30,069 bases of DNA from a virus, in the IMG/VR virus record IMGVR_UViG_3300010885_022088, positions 1-30,069 of that record, one strand, 5' to 3'. Below, one piece after another: positions 1 to 6,565 of the stretch (positions are counted from its first letter, which is position 1; each line of letters opens with the position of its first letter). The notes under the pieces were generated by a model. The model did no database searches, had not been told where the DNA came from, and was given only the letters and a program-made list of their open reading frames with translations. A program made the translations under genes and the position numbers.

Positions 1-29
1 TGCTTTAGACCGGGCTAAGCTACACCGAC
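1..29 (-). tRNA. partial tRNA, 5' half only, isotype unknown
   Basis: The minus strand reads a seven-base acceptor strand GTCGGTG, then TA, then a D-stem GCTT/AAGC around a loop containing CCGG. The gene runs off the left window edge before the anticodon, so the isotype cannot be read. It lies two bases downstream of the His tRNA and is presumably co-transcribed with it. Confidence 0.75.
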
Positions 30-30
30 A

Positions 31-106
31 TGGGGTGACTGAGGAGTTTCGAAATCCCGACATTTGGGTTCACAACCCAACGCTCTGCCTCTGAGCTACA
101 GCCACC
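31..106 (-). tRNA. tRNA-His (anticodon GTG)
   Basis: The cloverleaf has anticodon stem TTGGG/CCCAA around loop TTGTGAA, giving anticodon GTG. The acceptor stem has seven pairs, and an extra 5' G faces a C discriminator: the G-1:C73 pair that identifies bacterial tRNA-His. The 3' CCA is encoded. It is the fifth intact member of a minus-strand array transcribed towards position 1. Confidence 0.95.
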
Positions 107-236
107 ATACTGCGAAGCTCCCATTCGCTGCCCATCTCTTTCAATGGTCTTTGGCATACACCACATTTGGGGCCGAATTAGCATCTAATTCTGCGATCCA
201 CCACTTGTTTTTTAAAGGAAAAACAAGAAAACTTAA

Positions 237-313
237 TGGTCGGGAATGTAGGATTCGAACCTACGACCCCCTGCTCCCAAAGCAGGTGCGCTACCGGACT
301 GCGCTAATCCCCG
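237..313 (-). tRNA. tRNA-Pro (anticodon TGG)
   Basis: The acceptor strand CGGGGAT pairs with ATTCCCG, with one G-U. The anticodon loop TTTGGGA carries TGG, the T-arm has the usual GGTTCGAATCC core, and ACCA is encoded. About 130 bases separate it from the His tRNA; I see no further tRNA in that spacer. Confidence 0.95.
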
Positions 314-352
314 TAAAATATTACGTTTCTAACAATGTCAAAGAGCATAGAT

Positions 353-431
353 TGGTTGCGGGAGCCGGATTTGAACCGACGATTTCCAGCTTATGAAACT
401 GGCGAGGACGGCCATACTCCTCTATCCCGCT
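353..431 (-). tRNA. tRNA-Met (anticodon CAT), initiator-like
   Basis: The anticodon arm is CCAGT/GCTGG around TTCATAA. Placing the encoded ACCA end and the T-arm (GTCGG TTCAAAT CCGGC) forces the acceptor stem to be AGCGGGA/TCCCGCA, so positions 1 and 72 are an unpaired A:A. D-stem GAGG/CCTC gives A11:T24. An unpaired 1:72 and A11:U24 are hallmarks of bacterial initiator tRNA. However, the three consecutive G-C pairs at the base of the initiator anticodon stem are absent. It could be an initiator, an elongator with a frayed end, or an Ile tRNA needing lysidine. Confidence 0.9.
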
Positions 432-501
432 ATAATCTATTTTGTCGAAGCCAACATTCAATTACATTACATCCGTGCTTATTAAACGTCAACCCCTAAC
501 T

Positions 502-577
502 TGGTGGAGACTAAGGGGATCGAACCCTTGACCTATAGCTTGCAAAGCTATCGCTCTCCCAACTGAGCTAAGTCCCC
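502..577 (-). tRNA. tRNA-Ala (anticodon TGC)
   Basis: The acceptor GGGGACT pairs with AGTCTCC (one G-T). The anticodon stem ATAGC/GCTAT surrounds TTTGCAA, giving TGC. The D-arm is TAGCTCAGTTGGGAGAGC, the T-arm core is GGGTTCGATCCC, and ACCA is encoded. It sits about 70 bases upstream of the Met tRNA; a candidate secondary promoter (TTGACG, 17 bases, TAATGT) lies in that gap. Confidence 0.95.
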
Positions 578-584
578 GAAATTC

Positions 585-660
585 TGGTGCCGCCATGAGG
601 AATCGAACCCCAGACATTCTGCTTACAAGGCAGACGCTCTACCAACTGAGCTATAGCGGC
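585..660 (-). tRNA. tRNA-Thr (anticodon TGT)
   Basis: The acceptor GCCGCTA pairs with TGGCGGC. The anticodon stem TCTGC/GCAGA surrounds CTTGTAA, giving TGT. The T-arm is TGGGG/CCTCA and ACCA is encoded. It is the first gene of the array, with its 5' end only 13 bases downstream of the -10 box of the promoter. Confidence 0.95.
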
Positions 661-672
661 GTTATGGGTTGT

Positions 673-700
673 ATTATACGTTTCGTTCCATCAGTGTCAA
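673..700 (-). promoter_or_regulatory. consensus sigma70 promoter of the tRNA array
   Basis: On the minus strand TTGACA (700-695) and TATAAT (678-673) are separated by 16 bases. Both hexamers match consensus perfectly. The expected start lies about 6 bases before the Thr tRNA, so it most likely drives the whole array with host polymerase early in infection. Confidence 0.85.
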
Positions 701-711
701 CCCACTATCAT

Positions 712-744
712 AAAAAAAAGCTCCGGTTTTGTGGACCGAAGCTT
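712..744 (-). terminator. intrinsic terminator after the small late gene
   Basis: A 10-bp stem (AAGCTTCGGT with ACCGGAGCTT, one A-C mismatch) and a 7-base loop are followed on the minus strand by eight T. It lies between the stop of the 773-880 gene and the tRNA promoter, so it isolates the tRNA array from that gene. Confidence 0.85.
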
Positions 745-772
745 GACAAGTTATACTTATGTCGTACTTCAG

Positions 773-880
773 TTACATCTCATCTGTCCACGCACCATTA
801 TTGACAGACGCAAAGCGGCCATGTTCGAATGAACTGGCTGGCTTCATATCTTTCATAATGGGTTGATAGGTGAGTTGCAC
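773..880 (-). CDS. very small late-type protein (27-35 aa), unknown
   Basis: From GTG at 880 the frame encodes 35 residues; from the in-frame ATG at 856 it encodes 27 (starting MKDMKPASSF and ending GAWTDEM). I do not recognise it. It has no membrane segment or signal peptide. It is believable because it has full transcriptional punctuation: a perfect TATAAATA element at 922-915, a second sigma70-like promoter upstream, and a strong intrinsic terminator 29 bases after the stop. The ribosome-binding sequence (AAAGAC before the GTG) is weak, so the start is uncertain. Alternatively the transcript could act as a small RNA. Confidence 0.45.
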   Translation of the reverse strand: MQLTYQPIMKDMKPASSFEHGRFASVNNGAWTDEM

Positions 881-914
881 TTTAAGTCTTTCTTAGTAAA
901 TAGTTTCTTACATT

Positions 915-922
915 TATTTATA
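915..922 (-). promoter_or_regulatory. T4-type late promoter element TATAAATA
   Basis: A perfect TATAAATA on the minus strand, the -10 box recognised by T4-type late sigma factor (gp55). Its predicted start is about 25 bases upstream of the GTG of the small gene at 773-880. Confidence 0.6.
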
Positions 923-934
923 CAAGTTGAGACG

Positions 935-962
935 CAAATAGCAGAAAAAAATGGATTGTCAA
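935..962 (-). promoter_or_regulatory. sigma70-like promoter candidate
   Basis: TTGACA at 962-957, a 16-base spacer and TATTTG at 940-935, pointing towards the small gene 773-880. The -10 is imperfect. If real, the small gene has both an early and a late start. Confidence 0.5.
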
Positions 963-1001
963 CTTTTTTTTTTCGTATGCTACATACAAAGATGCCATTT
1001 G

Positions 1002-1009
1002 CATAAATA
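1002..1009 (+). promoter_or_regulatory. late-promoter-like element before the curli block
   Basis: CATAAATA, one mismatch from the T4 late box TATAAATA, ends only 5 bases before the ATG at 1015. Transcription from it would begin at or next to the start codon, giving a leaderless or nearly leaderless message. No Shine-Dalgarno sequence is visible before that ATG. A weak sigma70 alternative (TTGTCA near 956) lies upstream. Confidence 0.4.
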
Positions 1010-1014
1010 TAAGC

Positions 1015-1302
1015 ATGGGATACGATGTTATATTCAAACTGATTGGTGACGTAGGGTTCCCCATCGCAGCAGCGTTGTTGGGTGGTGTCTTCGTGTACTT
1101 TGTTATTAACTACATCCTAGAAAGCGTCCTCAAAGCCATCAAAGGAATGCAGGGTATTATTATGGGACTCGATAATCGAGTCAAAACAATGAACCATGAT
1201 ATTATCCGTGTTGATGCCGTAGTAAGTTCTGCATTAGGTCTTAAGCCTGATCTTGAAAGAATTGCACGAGCAGACGGGAAGAACGATGCTAGGAGAGACT
1301 AA
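1015..1302 (+). CDS. small membrane protein, holin-like (first of a pair)
   Basis: 95 residues. An amphipathic start precedes one strong membrane span at about residues 14-35 (GFPIAAALLGG through FVINYI), followed by a charged helical tail with regular hydrophobic spacing. It aligns by eye with the next gene (shared GFPI-AA, RV-D-I-R and final VV-AL patterns), so the two look like tandem paralogues. Size and topology suit a holin, an anchor or an inner-membrane accessory of the secretion genes that follow; I cannot choose. There is no visible ribosome-binding site, and the stop overlaps the next start (TAATG). Confidence 0.75.
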   Translation: MGYDVIFKLIGDVGFPIAAALLGGVFVYFVINYILESVLKAIKGMQGIIMGLDNRVKTMNHDIIRVDAVVSSALGLKPDLERIARADGKNDARRD

Positions 1303-1565
1303 TGTCACCCGATCTAATTGCTCAATTTGTGAAGCAATATGGATTCCCAATTGTTGCCGCAGTCGGTATGGGATATTTCGTATTCTTCATCTATAAGTTT
1401 GTTACAGATAAATTAATGCCGTTGATTGGCGAAACCAATGTTATTTTAATCGCACTGATTGATCGTGTTCGCATGTTGGACAATGACCTCATTCGGTTGA
1501 ACCAGAAGGTGAATGTAGTACTACAGATAAAGGAAGATCACAGTGATTATAAGCCTAAAAATTGA
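1302..1565 (+). CDS. small membrane protein, holin-like (second of a pair)
   Basis: 87 residues with the same plan as the preceding protein: one membrane span near residues 14-33 (GFPIVAAVGMG through FIYKFV), then a helical tail with DRVRMLDNDLIRLNQKV. A strong AGGAG lies 6 bases before the ATG, unlike the first gene. It ends in a TTGA overlap with the frame that leads into CsgF. Phage genomes often carry single-span proteins of this size as holins, but its position ahead of csgF/csgG also allows an inner-membrane role in curli-type export. Confidence 0.75.
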   Translation: MSPDLIAQFVKQYGFPIVAAVGMGYFVFFIYKFVTDKLMPLIGETNVILIALIDRVRMLDNDLIRLNQKVNVVLQIKEDHSDYKPKN

Positions 1566-1636
1566 AATCATCAAAATCTTCAAACTTGAATTCGATCTTT
1601 CTTCTGAAAATAATAAAAAGAAAAAGGAAGAAGAAG

Positions 1637-2086
1637 TTGCTAAGAAAGAGCCTGATACTAGCAAGCCTACTGTTTCTAAGTAGTCCTGCACATTCCACAG
1701 AAATTGTTCAGCAATTCAAAAGCCCTTCATTTAGTGGAGTTGGCACTTCTGCACATTGGTTAACAATTGAAAATCAAGAAGCAACCAGACGTAAAACAAT
1801 TCAAGACAAAATTGAATCAGATTTGAAAGCAGCAGTTCAAGCTGAGCAAAATTCAATCATGAACAAATTCATGACCAATTTGCAGTCTCGTATATATTCT
1901 CAACTAGCCAAACAACTGACAGATAGTCTTTTCGGTCCAAACGCACAGGATTCAGGAACCTTTGAGCTTGATGGAAATACCGTTGCATTTCAAAAAGACT
2001 TAAATGGTATAACACTGACAATAACACAGCCAGATGGTACATCAACTTCAATCACCATTCCAACAGCAGGGTCATTTAAATTCTAA
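1637..2086 (+). CDS. csgF: CsgF-like curli assembly factor
   Basis: The mature N-terminus after the signal peptide (VQQFKSPSFSG) matches the CsgF segment that inserts into the CsgG pore (F-R-N-P-N-F-G-G in E. coli). The C-terminal half has the CsgF-type beta region ending in TSTSITIP. Established role: CsgF caps the CsgG pore and helps nucleate the curli fibre outside the cell. I place the start at TTG 1637, preceded by AGGAAGAAGAAG, giving 149 residues and a classic signal peptide (LRKSLILASLLFLSSPAHS). An in-frame TTG at 1562 overlapping the previous stop would add 25 Lys-rich residues. The stop overlaps the csgG start (TAATG). Confidence 0.8.
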   Translation: MLRKSLILASLLFLSSPAHSTEIVQQFKSPSFSGVGTSAHWLTIENQEATRRKTIQDKIESDLKAAVQAEQNSIMNKFMTNLQSRIYSQLAKQLTDSLFGPNAQDSGTFELDGNTVAFQKDLNGITLTITQPDGTSTSITIPTAGSFKF

Positions 2087-2853
2087 TGAAAAGCATAGGT
2101 TTAGCATTATTACTATTGCTAGGTGGTTGTGCAACCCCTGCTCTACATGACTTCAACAGAAATTTACCTGTTGTTGATAGTGTGGCATATAAGCCACTGT
2201 TAGATATTAGACCACCACAAATGCCAGCAGTAGTAGCTGTGTATGACTTTCCTGATCTTACAGGTCAAAGAAAAGATAAAGATGGTGTAGCGACATTTTC
2301 AACTTCCGTAACTCAAGGCGGAACAAGTTTATTAATTGATGCATTGAAAAATGCTGGACGTGGAAAGTGGTTTAGAGTTGTCGAACGTCAAAGAATAGAC
2401 GATCTTACTAAAGAACGTCAAATTGTTCGTCAAACTCGTGAAGAATACCAAGGTGAAGGCGCTAATAAGCTTGAACCTTTAGTCTTTGCAGGAATAATGA
2501 TTCAAGGTGGCATTATTGGTTACGATACCAATATTGTTACTGGTGGTGCTGGAGCCAGATATCTTGGTATCGGTTCAAGCACAAAATATCGCAAAGACCA
2601 AGTAACAGTAGCACTAAGGGCGGTTTCAACAAACACTGGCGAAGTCATTATGAACGTACAGGTTTCAAAAACAATCCTTTCAACTGGTACAGACTTTACA
2701 TTATTTAAATTTATTGATGTAGGAACCAAACTTGTTGAAACAGAAGTAGGTATAACCGAAAATGAAGCAAACACGATTGCGGTTAAGATGACAATTGAAG
2801 CGGCAGTAGTCGAACTAATCAAACAAGGCAGAATTAAGGGATATTGGAGTTAA
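2086..2853 (+). CDS. csgG: CsgG-like curli export pore lipoprotein
   Basis: 255 residues; E. coli CsgG has 277. Lipoprotein signal ending LGGC with the acylated Cys at residue 15. The central region matches CsgG closely by eye: TGQ..., FSTSV, RWF-like KWFRVVERQ, IIGYDTN, GGAGARYLGIG, YRKDQVTVALR, TGEVIMNV and SKTILS. Established role: a nonameric outer-membrane channel for unfolded curli subunits. The constriction loop keeps the Phe (residue 71) but lacks the Tyr of the E. coli pore (that stretch reads QRKDKDGVATF), and the C-terminal tail beyond the last helix is missing. It is translationally coupled to csgF. Confidence 0.92.
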   Translation: MKSIGLALLLLLGGCATPALHDFNRNLPVVDSVAYKPLLDIRPPQMPAVVAVYDFPDLTGQRKDKDGVATFSTSVTQGGTSLLIDALKNAGRGKWFRVVERQRIDDLTKERQIVRQTREEYQGEGANKLEPLVFAGIMIQGGIIGYDTNIVTGGAGARYLGIGSSTKYRKDQVTVALRAVSTNTGEVIMNVQVSKTILSTGTDFTLFKFIDVGTKLVETEVGITENEANTIAVKMTIEAAVVELIKQGRIKGYWS

Positions 2854-2858
2854 AAGAT

Positions 2859-3548
2859 ATGTTAAAGAAAATCAAGATGTTATCACTCTTGATGGTCATG
2901 ATTTCATCCACAGCGATTGCAAATCCAAACGCAATCTATATTGAGCAAGTAGGCGAAACAAGTAAGATAACAGTAACGCAAACAGGCCAAGATAATAAGA
3001 TCGGTTCTGAAAATAATAGATTTAATCTTGAAGGAAACTCACAAGATATCACTATTACTCAAACTGGTTCAAACAACATTCTTACTGGACGTATAACAAA
3101 TGCATCTGGTGTGAATTATAACCTTAATATTACTGGTAATTCTAACGAAAATATCTTCAACACAGGCAGTAGTGCTTCTGTTGCAGGTACAACCCAAAAT
3201 ATGACAATTACTGGTGATAACAATAAAACAACATTTAATCATGGTGATTATTCATCAGCAACAAATGCTCTTCTGAATTATGTAATCTCAGGAGACTATA
3301 ATACATTACTGGCAAATATCAATACAGATGATGTTACCAATACAATAAACGTAACTGGTGATCAAAATACCATTACAACTACTCAAACTGGTTATGCTGG
3401 TAAGAACATCGATATGAACGTACTAGGTTCATTGAATACTATTAATATCGATCAGAAGAGTACATTGAATGTGGATACGATTAAACTTAATACTACTGCT
3501 ACTGGTGGTATTATTAACATCACACAATGCAATAGCGGCAACTGCTAA
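2859..3548 (+). CDS. secreted curlin-repeat (CsgA/CsgB-like) protein
   Basis: 229 residues from ATG 2859, preceded by GGAG at 9 bases. The longer frame from TTG 2844 would spoil the signal peptide (KKIKMLSLLMVMISSTAIA). The mature protein is a run of Asn/Thr/Gly/Gln-rich repeats of the curlin type: IEQVG-x-x-xKITVTQTG-x-xNKI, ITQTGSNN, ITGDNNKT, VTGDQNTI-TTTQTG. Such repeats form amyloid strand-turn-strand units. It follows csgF and csgG directly, so it is the likely export substrate. The last residues CNSGNC hold two Cys, unusual for a curlin. Its 3' 80 bases overlap the next gene in another frame. Confidence 0.85.
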   Translation: MLKKIKMLSLLMVMISSTAIANPNAIYIEQVGETSKITVTQTGQDNKIGSENNRFNLEGNSQDITITQTGSNNILTGRITNASGVNYNLNITGNSNENIFNTGSSASVAGTTQNMTITGDNNKTTFNHGDYSSATNALLNYVISGDYNTLLANINTDDVTNTINVTGDQNTITTTQTGYAGKNIDMNVLGSLNTINIDQKSTLNVDTIKLNTTATGGIINITQCNSGNC

Positions 3549-4530
3549 TATTGGCAGTGTTACTGAGCTAAGAGGACCAAGCGAGGTTGTTAGGAAAACA
3601 CAAAAAATTCCTACACAGCCTCGCTTACCTGTGCAAAAAATGGATAACGTGCGTACTGGTAATGGTCGCATCGAAATAACATTTGTTGACAACACTAAGG
3701 TTAAACTCACAGAACAATCAAAGCTTGTGATCGATGATTTTGTTTATGATGGCGATGCTAGTAAAGGAAAGATGAATCTTCGATTTGCTTCAGGTACTGC
3801 TAGGTTCGTAACTGGTTCCATGGGTAAGAAAGGTATCAACCTTAAAACTCCTACTGCTACCATAGCGGTTAGAGGAACAGATTTCACAACAACCGTAGAT
3901 GAAATGGGTAAGAGCCTGTTTATTCTTCTACCAGAAGAAAACGGTCATGTTGGGCAGATTACTGTGTCGAATAGTGCAGGGACTGTTATTTTAGATAAAG
4001 CCTTTCAATCAACTATTGTTCTGACGGCTGATACACCACCAACAAAACCTGTCATTCTCAACCTAGACCTAAGCATGATCGACAATATGTTGATCGTGTC
4101 TCCACCAGATGTGGTTAAACAACAGGATATAGTTGATAAAAGAGCCAATATTCTTGATCTATCAGAACTAGATATTGACTTCCTAAAGAACGATGAACTT
4201 GAAAAGAATGATATCAACGACAATGATCTTAGTATCAATAGACTTGATGTAAACTTTTTTGAGGATGATTTAACATATTCTGAAGGTGGAGAAGTTACTA
4301 AAGATAATATTCGATTGATTGGTACAAATTTTGGTCTTGATAGCACAACAAAGATATACACATTTGTTGAACAGGTTACTATCCAGTTTACTAGAATTCA
4401 AAACAATACGGCATCGATCCTTACAGAAAAAACATCAAACCTAAATATATCATTCACTGATAATGGAAAAACAAATATTATTCAATTAAACGATGGCGGG
4501 AGTAGCATAATTGTTAGTCAACAAAATTAA
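3469..4530 (+). CDS. secreted FecR-domain protein
   Basis: 353 residues. A clean signal peptide (LNLILLLLVVLLTSHNAIA) is encoded inside the 3' end of the curlin gene in another frame. Residues about 27-180 form a FecR domain: GSVTELRG, VRTGNGRIEITFVDNTKVKLTEQS, then GTARFVTG and TPTATIAVRGTDFT. The C-terminal half is acidic and Asn-rich without a domain I recognise. FecR domains usually sit in the periplasm and pass ligand or envelope signals to membrane partners. Bacterial genomes often pair a secreted FecR-domain protein with a CHASE2 cyclase, as here. The stop overlaps the cyclase start by 20 bases. Confidence 0.85.
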   Translation: MWIRLNLILLLLVVLLTSHNAIAATANIGSVTELRGPSEVVRKTQKIPTQPRLPVQKMDNVRTGNGRIEITFVDNTKVKLTEQSKLVIDDFVYDGDASKGKMNLRFASGTARFVTGSMGKKGINLKTPTATIAVRGTDFTTTVDEMGKSLFILLPEENGHVGQITVSNSAGTVILDKAFQSTIVLTADTPPTKPVILNLDLSMIDNMLIVSPPDVVKQQDIVDKRANILDLSELDIDFLKNDELEKNDINDNDLSINRLDVNFFEDDLTYSEGGEVTKDNIRLIGTNFGLDSTTKIYTFVEQVTIQFTRIQNNTASILTEKTSNLNISFTDNGKTNIIQLNDGGSSIIVSQQN

Positions 4531-6565
4531 AAAGACATTATTGTCCCCATGGTTAGCTTTACTTACTTTTTCTCTTCTGATCACATTGAAGGTAGCTGAT
4601 CCTCGCCTTATCGAATCAACCCGCTTGAATTTCTACGATAACCTGATGGTAGCAGAGCAGCAAGTTGTTAGTACTGATGTTGTATTGCTCAATATTTCCG
4701 AAAAAACTTTGGAAAAGTATGGGCAGTATCCATTCTCAAGAGATGTTTATGCTAAGGTTATTAATGACGCTTACAGCAGCGGTGCTGGCTTAGTCGGTAC
4801 TACCATACTATATCCTGAGCCAGATCGCTTCAATCATGACACCGATCTACAACAATCACTTTTATCTAATCCTGTAGTCTTATCTCAAGTTGCTAGTGAA
4901 AAGTGCGCTAGAGATAACTCAAACACAAAGCGTACAGGTGTAGCAGTTGTTGGTGACGGCAAAGCCACCGATTATCTACCACAATATAAATGCATTCTTG
5001 ATAACGTAGCTACGGTCCAAAATAAAGCTTCTGGGATTGGCGTAACATCAACCCTTCCAGAAGTTGACGGCGTTGTTCGTCGTATTCCTCTTTTGGCAAT
5101 GTCAAATAATGAGTATTACCCATCTTTTGCTCTTGAGATGCTTCGAAATGCGGCTGGTGATACATCATATCAAGCAAAGATAAATGAGACAGGTGTTGAG
5201 GCTGTTCGTGTCCCTCAGTACGATACAATTTCAACAGACCCTTATAGTCGAGTGTTTGTAAATTGGAACAAGGCATTTCAGGAGTATGATGTTGGTTCCC
5301 CATTACCATCTCTTCAAAATAAGTTTGTAATTCTTGGCGTAACTGCTGAAGGAATTCAGAACCCTGTTCCAACTCCTGTGGGAGCAAAGTCTCCACAGTA
5401 TATTCAAGCTTCATTATTGCAGACCCTTCTTGACGGATCAAGCGTTTCCATTCCGTCATGGGTTCCTTTAGTGGAATGGGCTGGTTTCCTAACCCTTGGC
5501 ATTTTGGTGATTGGTCTTTCACGTGTACGCTTCTCATTCGTTTGGGTAGGTGGATTATTAGCAGCGGCTGTATATGCACCATACTATGCGATGGAACATT
5601 ATAAAATTCTACTTGATTCAAGTTTCATTATTGGATCAATGATTCTTATATACCTACATGTCAACATCGTCAATTATATCTCAGAATTCCTTCAGAAGCA
5701 ACAAATCAAGAAACAGTTTGGTACATATCTGTCACCAGACCTTGTTGCACAGTTGCAAAAGCAACCAGACTTGCTACAGCTAGGTGGAACAGAGCAAAAG
5801 CTCTCTATCATGTTCACAGACGTTCGTGGCTTCACAACAATCTCAGAACACTATGGAAGAGACGTTCAAGGTTTAACTAAGATCATGAATCGCTACATGA
5901 CTGCCATGACAAAGGCAATCCTAGAGAACAAAGGAACGCTTGATAAGTATATCGGTGACGCTCAGATGGCATTCTGGAATGCACCACTAAACAATGAACA
6001 ACATGCTCTAGATGCTGTGAAGACTGCATTCCAGATGCTAAACTCACTAAAGGAATTTAATGATGAAGTTACAAGAGAAGGTGTACCCGCTTTTGGGATG
6101 GGTCTTGGTATTAACACTGCCACTGTGGTTGTTGGTAATATGGGCAGTGATCAGCGTTTTGACTATACTTGCTTGGGGGATGGCGTTAATCTGGCTTCTC
6201 GTTTGGAAGGTCAATCCAAGCCTTATGGAGTCAAACTCATTATTGGGCCAGAAACTGCCGAATTGGTTAGGGATGTATACCAAATAATTGAACTGGACCT
6301 TATTGCTGTTAAGGGCAAAACAGAACCAGTAAAGATTTATACTGTGGTTGAAAAGAAAGATAGTGCAGCAGAAAAAGCTCATAATAAATTTTTAAATTAT
6401 TATCGTACTGGTGAATGGGGTAGAGCTTTAGCTATGGCTTATGAAATGGGACCAGTGTGGAAAGGTGAACTTTCTGGCTATTACAACGCTATGATAGATC
6501 GCATGAATGAGCAAAAGTCTGCACCAAATAATTGGGACGGTGTTTACCGTGCTACCAGTAAATGA
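4511..6565 (+). CDS. CHASE2-domain class III adenylate cyclase
   Basis: 684 residues from TTG 4511 (GGGAG 8 bases upstream). An N-terminal membrane helix (residues about 10-27) is followed by a periplasmic CHASE2 sensor (about 30-310), three membrane spans (about 318-390), then a cytoplasmic class III cyclase domain (about 425-620). Catalytic residues are present: metal-binding D437 (FTDVRGFT) and D483 (DKYIGDA), K479 and T553 as ATP-selecting positions, and N560 and R564 for the transition state. It should therefore make cAMP from ATP in response to an envelope signal, plausibly through the adjacent FecR protein. A helical tail of about 60 residues follows the catalytic domain. An intact, membrane-anchored cyclase is very unusual in a phage. 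Confidence 0.92.
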   Translation: MLVNKIKKTLLSPWLALLTFSLLITLKVADPRLIESTRLNFYDNLMVAEQQVVSTDVVLLNISEKTLEKYGQYPFSRDVYAKVINDAYSSGAGLVGTTILYPEPDRFNHDTDLQQSLLSNPVVLSQVASEKCARDNSNTKRTGVAVVGDGKATDYLPQYKCILDNVATVQNKASGIGVTSTLPEVDGVVRRIPLLAMSNNEYYPSFALEMLRNAAGDTSYQAKINETGVEAVRVPQYDTISTDPYSRVFVNWNKAFQEYDVGSPLPSLQNKFVILGVTAEGIQNPVPTPVGAKSPQYIQASLLQTLLDGSSVSIPSWVPLVEWAGFLTLGILVIGLSRVRFSFVWVGGLLAAAVYAPYYAMEHYKILLDSSFIIGSMILIYLHVNIVNYISEFLQKQQIKKQFGTYLSPDLVAQLQKQPDLLQLGGTEQKLSIMFTDVRGFTTISEHYGRDVQGLTKIMNRYMTAMTKAILENKGTLDKYIGDAQMAFWNAPLNNEQHALDAVKTAFQMLNSLKEFNDEVTREGVPAFGMGLGINTATVVVGNMGSDQRFDYTCLGDGVNLASRLEGQSKPYGVKLIIGPETAELVRDVYQIIELDLIAVKGKTEPVKIYTVVEKKDSAAEKAHNKFLNYYRTGEWGRALAMAYEMGPVWKGELSGYYNAMIDRMNEQKSAPNNWDGVYRATSK

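Noticed and set aside
107-236. Spacer with palindromes (GAATTAG/CTAATTC at 175-191 and CTTGTTTTT/AAAAACAAG at 204-227), checked as a hidden tRNA or terminator
   Set aside because: No T-arm or anticodon arm can be built, the hairpins are AT-only or lack a T-run, and no convincing gene is present.
316-339. TTGACA with a TATTTT box just before the Pro tRNA (minus strand)
   Set aside because: The -10 box abuts the tRNA 5' end, so transcription would begin inside the tRNA.
64-396. Plus-strand open frame of 110 codons across the tRNA array
   Set aside because: It runs antisense through the His and Pro tRNA genes; the frame is a by-product of tRNA sequence and has no ribosome-binding site.
5010-5621. 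Minus-strand 203-codon frame opposite the cyclase
   Set aside because: It lies antisense to a clearly conserved enzyme, lacks a start signal and has a Gln/His/Leu-rich composition typical of shadow frames.
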